The notes: generated by a model not told the origin, from the sequence alone. 64,000 nt of DNA from Methylomonas sp. LW13 (GCF_016865255.1 NZ_CP033381.1:2790001-2854000), one strand, 5' to 3'; numbered from the stretch's first letter, positions 25,748-35,672 are shown. A program made the numbers and translations.

Positions 25748-26059
25748 ATGGACGAAAATCTCTACAAACTCAATCTCGACTACCTCATCGTCGCTCAATC
25801 CTTAATTTTTTCCGGCAGCGAACAGAAAGCCATGTTCTGCTTAGGTCTCACGACCGAAGCGGTGTCGTTGCTCAGAAAGATGCCACTCGAACAGTTGAAG
25901 AGCCTGGCTCGAAGTGATTGCCTAACCTTTGCCCCCCGTTTCAACACCCACAAATGGAGCAAATTCCTAGACGTCCAAAAAACCGAAGACCCCGAAGCAC
26001 TTGCCGCGCGGACTGTCGAACTCCTAACGCTTTTGTCCCCCCATTCACCAGAGTCATGA
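25748..26059 (+). CDS. FlhD/SetD-like transcriptional activator subunit
   Basis: A 103-residue protein matching FlhD: YKLNLDYLIVAQSLIFSGSEQKAMFCLGLTTEAVSLLRKM, then LKSLARSDCLTFAPRF. FlhD-like proteins pair with FlhC-like partners as heteromeric activators. In SXT/R391 (SetCD) and IncA/C (AcaCD) elements the pair switches on transfer genes. The stop overlaps the start of the FlhC-like gene by four bases (ATGA), as expected for a complex. The position inside a transfer region argues for the SetD role rather than flagellar FlhD. Confidence 0.8.
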   Translation: MDENLYKLNLDYLIVAQSLIFSGSEQKAMFCLGLTTEAVSLLRKMPLEQLKSLARSDCLTFAPRFNTHKWSKFLDVQKTEDPEALAARTVELLTLLSPHSPES

Positions 26060-26607
26060 GCAACCATTGCTCTTTTGCTGCTCGACTCAAAGATCAGTAT
26101 TGGGCCTATCAATTACTGAAACGAAAGTTGCGTACCAAATTGGCCAGCCGGGTCATCAAAACCCTGCGCCCCAAAGAATTGTGTAACCTTTACTTTTCGC
26201 TGCACCGCGAAAGCCCAGTGGCGGGACTGATCCCCAGCATTACGTCAATGCCGCAGTCACGCGAGTCGTTTCTTTACATGGCCCTATTTGCTTCAATCTA
26301 TCGAAGCGCTTGCTCAGGCGCTATCAGAGCGGAAATAGACCTGAATGCCATGGTATTTGCCTGGGACACTTTTTGTAAATTCTACCCAAACCATATTCAG
26401 GAACGCCGGCCGTTTGGCCGCATACGGCCTGCAAATTTCGATGAAGCCTGGATTATCGTCGAAGCCCTGAGAGACGGACTCGCTGAATTACCTTGCTGTA
26501 CGACCTGCCATACGCCCTATTTGGTCATTCATGGCTGTAAGTACCCGCAAGTCTGCCAAATGTGCATGCTAAGCCAAATCCCTAAAACCAGAATCATCAC
26601 CGATTAA
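26056..26607 (+). CDS. FlhC/SetC-like transcriptional activator subunit
   Basis: A 183-residue FlhC-type protein. The N-terminal ARLKDQYWAYQLLKRKLRTKL helix region is followed by the domain that contacts FlhD, and the C-terminal zinc site has two CxxC pairs (CTTC and CQMC) around a CKYP turn. Its ATG lies in the SetD stop. Start 26056 is chosen over the upstream 25918 frame, which overlaps setD. Together the two proteins should be the activator of the tra operons; the shared palindromes at 35673, 35741 and 44745 are candidate targets. An IS1182 element begins directly downstream. Confidence 0.8.
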   Translation: MSNHCSFAARLKDQYWAYQLLKRKLRTKLASRVIKTLRPKELCNLYFSLHRESPVAGLIPSITSMPQSRESFLYMALFASIYRSACSGAIRAEIDLNAMVFAWDTFCKFYPNHIQERRPFGRIRPANFDEAWIIVEALRDGLAELPCCTTCHTPYLVIHGCKYPQVCQMCMLSQIPKTRIITD

Positions 26608-26616
26608 TTGATCCTA

Positions 26617-28231
26617 GGAGCCCGTCGGACTTAAGTTTTTTTAAGCCGAAAATTTGGCGTCAGCCAAATGATCGAAGCCCTCAAGCTGTCGTAAAGTTAC
26701 TCAGCCGGTCTTGAGAATTGATGTAGACGTGCTCCCCTTGGGTTATTCGACGGCATGCAACCCTATCATTGAGTTCGGCGGGGCTTATGCCCCGGCCAGC
26801 GCATACATCCGTTTCAGGTTAAACGCCATCGCCACCAGCTTCCATTCCCCGGTTACCGCGTCCAGTCCGCGTAGCGAGAACTGGCGAAAGCCCAGTACCT
26901 GCTTGATGATCCCGAATACGGGTTCCACCGTGCATTTGCGCTTGGCATAGCGGGCCTTGCCTTCGCGGGTTTTCAGGTACCAGGCCATGTTTTCCACCGG
27001 GTCGCCGGTGTTGGGTTTCGGCGCGTCGGCCGCCAGATATTCAGCCAGGGGCACAGGGTGGCTGTCGCGGCCCATGGCGATCAAAGGTTTGATGCCGCTT
27101 CGTTCGCAAGCCTGAACGTTGGCGGCGCTGAAGTAGCCCGTGTCGGCCAGCAGGGCATCGACTTGGCCCAACGTCTCGGGGAGTTTTTTCAGCTCGGCCA
27201 ACATCGGTTCGACTTGTTGCTGATCGTTGGTCTGTTGCGTGACGCGGGTGGCGACGATCAGCATCGTGTCGGCGTCGACGGCGGCTTGGCTGTTATAGCC
27301 TTGCACGAAGCCTTCATGACTGGGCATGATGCGAGATTCTTCGTCGGTCAGGTTGATTTGGTCGTCAGGCTTGGGGCCTATTTCCGGGGTCTTGGGCTCC
27401 GGCCCTCTGGGCTTTTTGCCGGCCTGCCGCCCGGTTTCCCGGCGGGCAATCTTCGCCTCATACTCCTTTTGTGCCTGCTCATCGCGCGGCTTGACCCGCT
27501 CGGCGATCTGGGTTTTGGCATCGCGCAGGGCTTTCAATCGGTCTTCACGCCGCGCCAGTTCGGCCGGCAAGTCCAGACCGTCGCGGTCGTCCGCCGCATC
27601 GGTTTCGGCGGCCTTTTGTAATAAGACCTGGACCTCGTTCCGCAGCTGCGCTTCCAGCTTTTCGATGTGACCGTGGGACAAGGTTTTATGCCTGGAGGCG
27701 TTCGCCTTCACTTTCGTACCGTCCAGCGCAATTTGCCCCAGTTTCACCAACTTCATCGCTTGGGACAGGCTGAGGACCTGGACGAACAGATCTTCCAGCT
27801 TGATCAGGAAGGTTTTGCGGAAATGGGCCAGCGTATCGTGGTCGGGATGCGTATCCGCGGACAGGAAACGGAACGCCACCGAATCGTAGGTCGCTCGTTC
27901 GATCTTACGGCTGGAAAACACGCCGGTGGCGTAACCGTACACCAGGAGCGCCAGCAACACCGAGGGATGATAGGCCGCACTGCCGCGTCCCTGGTAACGG
28001 CTGGTTAATTGGCTCAGATCCAGTTGCTCGATGACTTCGACAACAAAACGGGCCAGATGAGCCTCCGGCAGCCATTCGTCCACCGAAGGCGGTAGCACGT
28101 AAAGTTGATGGCGGTTGACGGGAATGAATCGACTCATCACAGGCTCCGTATATCTGATCTTTTGACCCTCCTTATTTTACCAAACCGATGTCGCGGTTAG
28201 ATCTACTGCGCTAAAGTCCGACAGGCTCCTA
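26617..28231 (-). mobile_element. IS1182-family insertion sequence
   Basis: Ends match as inverted repeats: left GAGCCCGTCGGACTTAAG at 26618 and right CTAAAGTCCGACAGGCTC near 28211-28228. Both ends abut CCTAGG-type palindromic sequence, so a CTAG target duplication is likely. About 1.6 kb with one transposase gene. It is inserted just after setC and before the toxin-antitoxin pair. Confidence 0.8.
26785..28137 (-). CDS. IS1182-family transposase
   Basis: A 450-residue DDE transposase. It has the N-terminal domain FIPVNRHQLYVLPPSVDEW, the conserved ALDGTKVKANASRHKTLS with the first Asp, HEGFVQGYNSQAAVD, the second Asp in LLADTGYFSAAN, and the Glu in KRKCTVEPVFGIIKQVLGFRQF. A Lys/Arg-rich insertion sits in the middle, as in the family. 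The ATG at 28137 follows a GGAG six to seven bases away. It appears complete and possibly active. Confidence 0.92.
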   Translation of the reverse strand: MSRFIPVNRHQLYVLPPSVDEWLPEAHLARFVVEVIEQLDLSQLTSRYQGRGSAAYHPSVLLALLVYGYATGVFSSRKIERATYDSVAFRFLSADTHPDHDTLAHFRKTFLIKLEDLFVQVLSLSQAMKLVKLGQIALDGTKVKANASRHKTLSHGHIEKLEAQLRNEVQVLLQKAAETDAADDRDGLDLPAELARREDRLKALRDAKTQIAERVKPRDEQAQKEYEAKIARRETGRQAGKKPRGPEPKTPEIGPKPDDQINLTDEESRIMPSHEGFVQGYNSQAAVDADTMLIVATRVTQQTNDQQQVEPMLAELKKLPETLGQVDALLADTGYFSAANVQACERSGIKPLIAMGRDSHPVPLAEYLAADAPKPNTGDPVENMAWYLKTREGKARYAKRKCTVEPVFGIIKQVLGFRQFSLRGLDAVTGEWKLVAMAFNLKRMYALAGA

Positions 28232-28305
28232 GGAGCAACGTTGTCTTGGCCACATAGGAGATCATTGTCCAGGGAGAAAACTTTATGCAGCAATTTTCAT
28301 TTAGA

Positions 28306-28317
28306 GGATTATAATCC
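28306..28317. promoter_or_regulatory. palindromic -10 region of the toxin-antitoxin operon
   Basis: GGATTATAATCC is a perfect 12-bp palindrome containing a consensus TATAAT, 30 bp before the antitoxin ATG. This is the place where an autoregulating antitoxin would bind. Confidence 0.45.
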
Positions 28318-28347
28318 ACCTATCCAATCTTCCTATGTAATCAGACT

Positions 28348-28692
28348 ATGAAAACGGTCAATGTCAGCGGTCTAAAGAACAACCCCAGCGAAGCTCTGCG
28401 CATGGCTCACGAGGATATGGTCTTGGTTATGAATCGAAACGAACCAGACGCGGTGATGGTCGGCCTCAAAGCCGCCAAAATCATTGGAATGCCGGGCGTG
28501 CGTAAAGCCTTGGCAACGGCACTTTTCAAGGACGGTAACCTGTCCCTTGCCCGCTCCGCTAAACTGGCCGATATGCCGTTGGCAAACTTTATTGCGCACG
28601 TCTCGCGCCTGGGTATTTCCGTCATCGAGCAAACGGCTGATGAAGTCGAGGATGATTTGGACACTCTGGACCAGTGGCTCAACCAAGCCTGA
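28348..28692 (+). CDS. UPF0175-family antitoxin
   Basis: A 114-residue small DNA-binding-type protein. It starts like a Phd/ribbon antitoxin (MKTVNVSGLKNNPSEALRMAHED) and ends with the UPF0175 signature SLARSAKLADMPLANFIAHVSRLGISVIE. UPF0175 proteins are encoded next to DUF3368 PIN toxins, as here with a six-base gap. It should neutralise the downstream toxin and repress the operon. Plasmid maintenance is the likely benefit, given the surrounding element. Confidence 0.85.
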   Translation: MKTVNVSGLKNNPSEALRMAHEDMVLVMNRNEPDAVMVGLKAAKIIGMPGVRKALATALFKDGNLSLARSAKLADMPLANFIAHVSRLGISVIEQTADEVEDDLDTLDQWLNQA

Positions 28693-28698
28693 TCGCGG

Positions 28699-29187
28699 AT
28701 GACCAAAAAAGTAATTGTCGATGCCAGTCCATTGATCGGACTGGCGTTGGTGGAGGGTTTAATCTGGCTGCCCCAGTTATTTGGCCAGGTTTTCGTACCT
28801 GAATCGGTGAAACAAGAAGTGTTACCCGGCAAATCGGCACCTGGTGAACAATCGCTGGCTCACGCATTCGATTCAGGTTGGTTAACGGTATGGCATGAAT
28901 CCATCACACCTTGTTTGGACATTGATCTGGACGCTGGTGAAACGGATTGCATCAACATCGCGCTATCGTCACCCGAAAACTATTTGCTGATCATGGACGA
29001 ACGTGCCGGTCGGGCTGTGGCCAAAGAATATCAACTGCAGGTCGTCGGTACGGCCGCCGTCATCGGACAGGCCAAAAAGCAAGGTTTGATTTCGTCTGCT
29101 CGAGCCACTTTTGAAATTTTGCATCGATCGGATTTTCGGATTTCGGCTACCGTGATCAACAAAATTCTGGCAAGTGTCGGCGAGTAA
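28699..29187 (+). CDS. DUF3368 PIN-domain toxin
   Basis: A 162-residue PIN-like ribonuclease. The acidic pocket residues are in IVDASPLIGLA, the ESVKQEV segment, DLDAGETDCINIAL and LIMDERAGRAVA, and the VVGTAAVIGQAKKQGL motif typical of DUF3368 follows. It would cleave RNA when freed from the antitoxin encoded directly upstream. All key acidic residues are present. Confidence 0.85.
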   Translation: MTKKVIVDASPLIGLALVEGLIWLPQLFGQVFVPESVKQEVLPGKSAPGEQSLAHAFDSGWLTVWHESITPCLDIDLDAGETDCINIALSSPENYLLIMDERAGRAVAKEYQLQVVGTAAVIGQAKKQGLISSARATFEILHRSDFRISATVINKILASVGE

Positions 29188-29309
29188 ACCGTTCGATATG
29201 CAGGTCATCTTTCTTTGCCTTGTTGAAATAGTTTTGATTTAAAAAACCGACTTGGAACGTTAGCTCAATCGCGGTAGGATTTCCCAACCGCTTAAGCATG
29301 GAGAATACA

Positions 29310-29912
29310 ATGTCTTCACAGTCATCACTCTCAGATCGGTTCAAACGGCCCAGCCAATCGATTCAAACTCGATCAAATCACTCAATGTTTAATGGCCATC
29401 ATGCAACTGTCGATTGTCCCGAATGCAACCGATCCATGGTGCCGAGAGTGGTCGTTTACTATGGCCGACCAGTGAAGTCAGTTTGCCCTTTCTGCGGCGC
29501 TACGTTTGCACGGTTTCCGAGCGGAGTTAGACAATTTTTACAGCGTTTTTCACAAAAGTCCCTTTCATTCGATGCTTTTAAACGAATAGCTTTGGTAACC
29601 GTTGGCTTTGGTTTGATTTGGCTCCTTGCAACGATGGAAATATTGCCTAACGAAATGGAAGCCCTTGGGATATTCGGTAGCATCATTTTCAGCGCTTTCG
29701 GCCTAGCTGAACTTTTTTATCAAACGATCGAGTTCATTGCGAAACAGTTATCGCACAACAGTAGCCATTATTGGTCCGCTATAGGTTTGATCGCAATTCT
29801 GATTCCGTATGTTAGAGATGATCTAACCCGTTACGTCATGACGGCTTCCTTTCTGATGATAGCTCGATGGATACTGGCCGGTTTTGCAGCCGCCAAAAGT
29901 CTCTCTCATTGA
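29310..29912 (+). CDS. zinc-ribbon membrane protein, unknown family
   Basis: A protein of about 200 residues with a cytosolic zinc-ribbon (CPEC near residue 37 and CPFC about 26 residues later) followed by three or four hydrophobic segments (residues 95-115, 120-145, 155-195). I do not recognise the family. The ATG at 29310 is six bases after GGAG and is preferred over the ATG at 29298. It is convergent with traG, three bases apart, and may be an accessory gene of the element. Confidence 0.55.
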   Translation: MSSQSSLSDRFKRPSQSIQTRSNHSMFNGHHATVDCPECNRSMVPRVVVYYGRPVKSVCPFCGATFARFPSGVRQFLQRFSQKSLSFDAFKRIALVTVGFGLIWLLATMEILPNEMEALGIFGSIIFSAFGLAELFYQTIEFIAKQLSHNSSHYWSAIGLIAILIPYVRDDLTRYVMTASFLMIARWILAGFAAAKSLSH

Positions 29913-29915
29913 AAG

Positions 29916-32900
29916 TTAATAGTTTATGCGGCCTCGCGCCCGATTGTAATTCCCAATCTGATCAATAAGGTCCACGCGGCCTTGACCAGCCGCACTTTTA
30001 AGTAGCTTGGCGATATCATTACCTTCGACACTGCCTTCCTCTTCTATCAACTGGCTTCTAGCGATACCAAGGTTGCCGCCATACTCGCCAGCAACAGCAA
30101 TCCCCGCAAACGCCTCAAACATCGCGGCACGATAATAAGTTTGCTGAGTCGGAGTTAATTTATCTGTAACCTCATTTACTCTTTGATTTGCCCATACTTG
30201 AGAAGCCTCCTTAAATCCAGAATACGATTGGTTTGAAGCAAATTTTATTGAATCCCAAATTCCCATTCCTTGCGCTTGAGATTGTTGAACATATTCTGCA
30301 AACTCCTTGATATGTTGGTTACTAACCGATCCTAATGCTTCCAAATTTTTCGCGGAGTTATAAAGACTACCCCCCAGATAATTGTACGAAGCCTCTGCAA
30401 CTGAAGGTGTTTCATTAGCCGCTGCCGCAATCGATTGTCTAAAGTGCTCCGCTTTGACATTCGCCAATTGACCAAAGCCTTCTCTTGAATTTTGTTCACG
30501 CTCGGCCAGGTTACGATCGTGTTGGGTTTCGACACGGGCTTCGCCACCGGCAATTTTTCCCGTCGCTGAACGAATCTGCGACTGTGCACGTTGATTCAGC
30601 GATTCGGTTTCGTCGCGTGGATCGTTGAGATGGGCCTGTTCGACGGAGGCTTGAACCTTACCAGTTTCCGGCGCATTGGTTTTCAGGGATCCGTTTCGGT
30701 TGGCATTCCAGGTTTGATCGGCTTGCGGCGCATTAAAGGCATCACCGAGCAGTTGGTAACCCGAGATATGCGCCTGATGCGATTGTTGATAATCCAGCGT
30801 GCGGTAACTAGGTGACGAGAATCCGGTCAATAACGACATGCCGGCGGCCGCGTAGGCTTGGTCAGCATCGCTGATCCAACCCGCCACTTTCCACTGCGAT
30901 GCCAACCGCTGCGTATCGCCGCGCAAACCGTATTGATCGAGTGTACGATCCAGACGCTCCATCAAGCCTGGGTAATGTGCGATTTTGTATCCCGTCTCCG
31001 CCGCACCGAAACTGGCTTGTGTCCCGAAGCGTTGTTGGGCCGATAGGGTTTGTTGATAGGATTCGCTAGCGGATACCGCATCGGTTGCGCTGTGTTGCGA
31101 GGAGGACAACGACTGATTTTGCAGTCCCATTGAGGCGACGTTTCGGGTGCCGGTTTGCGCATCCATTGCCAGGCTTTTAGCTAAACCGGCCTGATAGCCC
31201 TGACTGTCATTGACGGTTTGACTGATGTCAGCGGCGATGGCATCTGACTTGTCCTGACTGACTTTGAAGTCGTTTTGCAAGCGGCCAGAAATTGCGCCGC
31301 TGAGTTGGTCGTTACCGAGCTTGGCGCCGGCATTGGCGCTGCCGGCCACCAACGCCGAGAACTGATCCGCGGAAATACCGGTGTCTGCATGCTTCTTGGC
31401 AAAGGCCTCTCCGAACTGACGGTTATAGGCATCGGTATAACTGGAACTACTGGCAATCTGATTACCCAGCGAACGGCTATCAAATGCATCACTGGCGATA
31501 CTCGCCGACTTCGACGCGGTTGATGACACGCTATTCATGAAACTGCTGGTCGCCTGTTCGGAAGCGCTGTAAGCCGACGAAACCGCCGCACTCATGTCCT
31601 TGCCGGCAGTAAAGGTAGGCAGCACTTTGTCGACACCGGTTTGGGTAACTGCTGAAAGTGGACTGTATTGATGTTGCGCCTGGGCATTCAATACCGGTGC
31701 CGGGCTGATCACATCCGGCGTGGCGATTTTCTCGTTCACGTAATCGCCACCATCCATGCGTCCCAGGAAATGGGTGGCGGTGACCGCCCCGCGATAGATC
31801 AGCATCAACGTGATCGCCGGCGTCGACGCCGCCAGCATGCCGCCGATTGACAGCCATTGCTGCAACTCCATATCCAGCTGGTAAATGCCCATCATTGACG
31901 GCAAGTTGTAGGTGGCGGTGGTCAGCGCCGCCATTTTGCCAGCGGCCGACATCTGGATGAACAGATTGATGACCGCCAGTATCGGCATCCACAACTGGAT
32001 CCACAGCAACATTGAGAAGTAGGCGATATTCATCCGAATGCCAACATTGCCCAGCATCACCACAAAGGCCATTATCGGCGCAATGGCGTAACTCAAACCT
32101 TCGATGAAGGCCATCATCGGTCGTACGATCTTCGCAAACAAAGTTTGTTCGGCTGCCCATTGGGTATTACGTTGCTGAATGGCTTGTTCGACCATCGCCG
32201 CCTTGTTCCAATGCAAGCCGTCCTCATGCCGACCGATCACGCCTTTCTCGAACATCGGCATGATAGCTGACATCAGCATGTAATCGGCGGCATCGACTAC
32301 TCCTGGCCCGGCCAGCGCATCGAAGGCCTCCTGAATTTTCGGTACCGTGTCGGCTGCCGACGGCACACCCAAGGTCGGTTGTAACAATCCTTCCAGCGCC
32401 GTCGCAAAATTGCCATTAGCGACCACACTCAAATCGGCCCAGGCATCGGTACAGGTTTTGGTTTGCGGTTGGCCGCCGACATAGATTTGGGTCATGTAAA
32501 TATCGGAATCAAACCTGATCGCATTCAATGGATCGGCATCGCGCAAGATGGCATCTACCGATTTTTGATTCAAATCGACACCGGTCAAGGTGCATTCGCG
32601 CACGTAATTGGCGAACGAGGTTTCCATGTCGCTGCCGGCGTTCGGCACATTGGCGACGCCTAAATTCACCCGCGACAGCAGATTCTTCCGCACCGCCGTC
32701 AAAGTCTGCAAACTGTCCGCAAAACCATTGCCGGTCATCGACGGTGTGCCAAAGCCTTGTTCGAACAAACGCGTGGTGCGATAACCCATGTTCGACATCA
32801 CGCTTCCCACCACCGCCGGCCCCAGCGGTACGTTGTCGATCACCACTACACTGCCAGTATAGGCATCCTCGATCGACACCCGAACCGAAGGCGCATACAG

Positions 32901-33113
32901 CATCAACCACAACACATACGCTAACAGCAAATCCTGATAGCGTATGCCGCGGCCGTCCCATTGCAACAAGGCCCGAAGCATGACGATGATGACGCCGATC
33001 AAACCGCCGACGGCCGCTGCTGTGCGGTAATCGCCGGTACAGGAGATCATCGCGATGGCATTGAGTATGGCTTGCAAATAGGCGGAATCGCCCACGGAGA
33101 AAATTTCAAACAT
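29916..33113 (-). CDS. traG: conjugal transfer protein TraG (mating-pair stabilisation)
   Basis: A 1065-residue inner-membrane protein of the F-type type IV secretion family. The N-terminal half is the TraG_N domain with several transmembrane segments (e.g. AAVGGLIGVIIVMLRALL, ALMLIYRGAVTATHFLG) and a large periplasmic loop. The C-terminal half is Ser/Gln/Ala-rich and mostly polar, expected to enter the recipient-contact or entry-exclusion role in F, SXT and IncA/C systems. It is the last gene of traF-traH-traG, 63 bp after traH. Confidence 0.88.
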   Translation of the reverse strand: MFEIFSVGDSAYLQAILNAIAMISCTGDYRTAAAVGGLIGVIIVMLRALLQWDGRGIRYQDLLLAYVLWLMLYAPSVRVSIEDAYTGSVVVIDNVPLGPAVVGSVMSNMGYRTTRLFEQGFGTPSMTGNGFADSLQTLTAVRKNLLSRVNLGVANVPNAGSDMETSFANYVRECTLTGVDLNQKSVDAILRDADPLNAIRFDSDIYMTQIYVGGQPQTKTCTDAWADLSVVANGNFATALEGLLQPTLGVPSAADTVPKIQEAFDALAGPGVVDAADYMLMSAIMPMFEKGVIGRHEDGLHWNKAAMVEQAIQQRNTQWAAEQTLFAKIVRPMMAFIEGLSYAIAPIMAFVVMLGNVGIRMNIAYFSMLLWIQLWMPILAVINLFIQMSAAGKMAALTTATYNLPSMMGIYQLDMELQQWLSIGGMLAASTPAITLMLIYRGAVTATHFLGRMDGGDYVNEKIATPDVISPAPVLNAQAQHQYSPLSAVTQTGVDKVLPTFTAGKDMSAAVSSAYSASEQATSSFMNSVSSTASKSASIASDAFDSRSLGNQIASSSSYTDAYNRQFGEAFAKKHADTGISADQFSALVAGSANAGAKLGNDQLSGAISGRLQNDFKVSQDKSDAIAADISQTVNDSQGYQAGLAKSLAMDAQTGTRNVASMGLQNQSLSSSQHSATDAVSASESYQQTLSAQQRFGTQASFGAAETGYKIAHYPGLMERLDRTLDQYGLRGDTQRLASQWKVAGWISDADQAYAAAGMSLLTGFSSPSYRTLDYQQSHQAHISGYQLLGDAFNAPQADQTWNANRNGSLKTNAPETGKVQASVEQAHLNDPRDETESLNQRAQSQIRSATGKIAGGEARVETQHDRNLAEREQNSREGFGQLANVKAEHFRQSIAAAANETPSVAEASYNYLGGSLYNSAKNLEALGSVSNQHIKEFAEYVQQSQAQGMGIWDSIKFASNQSYSGFKEASQVWANQRVNEVTDKLTPTQQTYYRAAMFEAFAGIAVAGEYGGNLGIARSQLIEEEGSVEGNDIAKLLKSAAGQGRVDLIDQIGNYNRARGRINY

Positions 33114-33176
33114 GGGCGACCTGCCTTTTAATGAAAGAGGGAGAAATGCATCGTGGGGAGGACGGGGAATGAGCGT

Positions 33177-34628
33177 TTAAGGACTTGGCCACGCCATCCC
33201 GGACGCCGGCAACTGTGCCACGGTACCGTAGTGTTTCGGCTTCACGGTGGTCATCAACTGCTGGTAAAACGCCATCAAGGTTTGCGGATTGCCGTAGCGT
33301 CCGGCGATGGTGACGTACTCGTCTTGAATCTGCTCGCGGGCGTCTTTCAAGGCATCCATCAGCAATTTGGCGTAGGCATGGTCGTTCATGTGCGCCGCGG
33401 TTTGCACAGCATTGAGCAAATCGTTGACGATCAATTGCGCCAATTCCAGAGCAATCACCGGCGCGACTTCCTCGGCCCACAACTTTGCAATGCCGGCATC
33501 CTCCCTTGCCAAGTTATGGATCATGCCGCCGATGGCATCTGGCACAGTTTGCATGAAGGCTTTTTCGCTGTCGGTGATCTGGCCGCTGTTGGTCGAGAAT
33601 TTGTAGATTAACCCGTTGCCGGTATTGGCAGAACCCAGCAGGATTTCCATCACCCGTTGCTTCAAGCCCACCAGATTGACGTTCTGGACAATGGGTTTGA
33701 GGCACTGATCGGCATCGTGTCCATCCGAACAGGTGTACATCCTGACGGTTTGATAACTATTGCCGACGTCATTGCCGTACATCAAATCCTTGATCCGCAG
33801 CACCGGTGGCGGCGCGCTGATGGCATTGTTCTCGCCTTTGCCATCGGGTGCGGCTTGCGGGGCATCGACGATCACGGTACCGGAAATACTCATCGCCGCT
33901 TCCAGCAAACTGTTGCCGCCAAAGCGGAACCAGCCGCCGGCATTTTGATTGACCAAGGCTCGCCAGACCAGATTACCCTGGATGATCTTGGTCATGTCGG
34001 TCGGGTCGTTCTGCTTGATTTGTTGTACCGGATCGCCCAGGGTGCTGGTATTGGTCCAGCTGGAAAACACATCCGATATGCCTTGGGTAAACGAGGCATT
34101 GGATAGATTGGTTTTACTTTGTAGATCGAAGGCTTTGACCGTGTCGTTGACCAAGCCTTGCGCCAAACGGCAGGAGTTACTGAACATCTGGTTCATCTCC
34201 TGAATCTTCTTTTGCAGATCGGTCATCACGGAGGCACACCAGGGACACATGGCGCCGACCGCCAGTTGAAAGGCATAGCCTGCCGCATTGCCGGCCACGT
34301 TGCGCATCAATTGCACGAACTGGTTGAAGTTGATGAAACTGAAACTACCTGCAAACAAATCGATACCCCCGCAGCCGGCGCTGAACGACGGCGGCACGAA
34401 CGACACCAGATTGGTGTTAGTGATACCGTTGCGCGCCACCAGGCTGCCGCCGGTAATCACGCCACGGCGCTGTCCCAGATGCGCGGTGGGTGCCGTGAAG
34501 TTGGTCATGGTGCCGAACATGCTGTCCATTTCCTGTTGCAGGTCGGCATAGGCTGGATCAGCACTCTCGACCAACAAAATCAACACTACGATTTGACGAT
34601 AGCGTAATCGAAACGTAAACGACGTCAT
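33177..34628 (-). CDS. traH: conjugative pilus assembly protein TraH
   Basis: A 483-residue periplasmic protein with an N-terminal signal segment (ends near ADPAYADLQ). The TraH-typical stretches MFGTMTNFTAPTAHLGQRRG, GCGGIDLFAGSFSFINFNQF and the CPWC motif are present. TraH works in F-type pilus extension at the outer membrane with TraF and TraW. Its ATG overlaps the traF stop by four bases. Confidence 0.9.
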   Translation of the reverse strand: MTSFTFRLRYRQIVVLILLVESADPAYADLQQEMDSMFGTMTNFTAPTAHLGQRRGVITGGSLVARNGITNTNLVSFVPPSFSAGCGGIDLFAGSFSFINFNQFVQLMRNVAGNAAGYAFQLAVGAMCPWCASVMTDLQKKIQEMNQMFSNSCRLAQGLVNDTVKAFDLQSKTNLSNASFTQGISDVFSSWTNTSTLGDPVQQIKQNDPTDMTKIIQGNLVWRALVNQNAGGWFRFGGNSLLEAAMSISGTVIVDAPQAAPDGKGENNAISAPPPVLRIKDLMYGNDVGNSYQTVRMYTCSDGHDADQCLKPIVQNVNLVGLKQRVMEILLGSANTGNGLIYKFSTNSGQITDSEKAFMQTVPDAIGGMIHNLAREDAGIAKLWAEEVAPVIALELAQLIVNDLLNAVQTAAHMNDHAYAKLLMDALKDAREQIQDEYVTIAGRYGNPQTLMAFYQQLMTTVKPKHYGTVAQLPASGMAWPSP

Positions 34629-35638
34629 GGCGTACTCCCCCTTTGCGCACTGCGTTGCAATGCCTGGATCAGTGACAGTGGATCTTGAGCAACCGCAGGA
34701 CTGATACTGCCAACTGTTGGTAACAACATCGGCGTATTACGAATGCCCTGGGTGGTTTGGTATTGGGTGGCATCGATCCAACCGGCTTCCTTGGCGGCCA
34801 ACAGAATCCGTCCGGTAACTTCCTCCAACGACAAGGCACCTTGCGCCAACGGTACTATTTGCTTGGGCGGTTTCATCAGGAACAGCGCCGGTGTCTGTTC
34901 AACGCCCAACATTGCCGCCTGCCCGTTATCGCGTTTGAACTGACTGAAAAAGCCATTCGGCATCGCCAAACCATCCAGCGATACCGGATAGATTTTGAAA
35001 CCGTAGGCGTTTTCCAGCATCGCCAGAATCGGCGCCTGCACATGGCAATAAGGGCAATCGGACCGAAAGAAGAACAAAATACCGACTTGGGCGGCAATCG
35101 CTTTCAAGGCGCGCTCGGCCACTACGCTGGCTTGATGATTGGCTTCATTGGCCGCATAAGTTGCCACCGGCCGGCGCACCGTTTCATCGAGTTGCGGATC
35201 CGACATCACCACGTAACGCGCTGCATTGGTAAAACGCTCGGCTTTGTCCATCATCACCAGCTGCAGGTAATAAAACGCTGCGACATTCTCCTGAGTGGGA
35301 TCATCAATGGCCTGGTTCAGGTAATGCTCCAGGTTTTGCTTCAACCAAGCAGAGGACAGGGGTTGGGGTTCTGCAGCTGGCTGGGCTTGAGTTTTGAGTT
35401 CCGTTTCAGCCTGATGAACGACGCTGGGCGGTTTGCTGTCAGGCTTCGGTGTGTGCTGATCAGCTTGAATATCGGGTTGGGCTTTTTTAACCGGCTCCGG
35501 CAACACCTCATACCAAAACCAGCCGCGCTGTTTGTCGACGAAATAGGAAACTTCGGACGTGTCGTCCTTACCCATCGCCAGAGAGGCTCTGAGACACAAG
35601 CTCAAGATGATCGGTAAAGAAATGGCATTTCGGTTCAT
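34625..35638 (-). CDS. traF: conjugal transfer thioredoxin-like protein TraF
   Basis: A protein of about 337 residues exported by a signal peptide (start MNRNAISLPIILSLCL). A proline- and glutamine-rich linker precedes the TraF thioredoxin fold with the redox pair in FFFRSDCPYCH, so here the CxxC is intact, unlike in F itself. It helps fold disulfide-bearing pilus proteins. The frame is open to 35782, but only the ATG at 35638 gives a signal peptide. It is the first gene of traFHG; a 34-bp palindrome shared with traI lies 34 bp upstream. Confidence 0.85.
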   Translation of the reverse strand: MNRNAISLPIILSLCLRASLAMGKDDTSEVSYFVDKQRGWFWYEVLPEPVKKAQPDIQADQHTPKPDSKPPSVVHQAETELKTQAQPAAEPQPLSSAWLKQNLEHYLNQAIDDPTQENVAAFYYLQLVMMDKAERFTNAARYVVMSDPQLDETVRRPVATYAANEANHQASVVAERALKAIAAQVGILFFFRSDCPYCHVQAPILAMLENAYGFKIYPVSLDGLAMPNGFFSQFKRDNGQAAMLGVEQTPALFLMKPPKQIVPLAQGALSLEEVTGRILLAAKEAGWIDATQYQTTQGIRNTPMLLPTVGSISPAVAQDPLSLIQALQRSAQRGSTP

Positions 35639-35672
35639 CGCGCCATTGTCCGTCAGATTTTCCCAGCGACTT

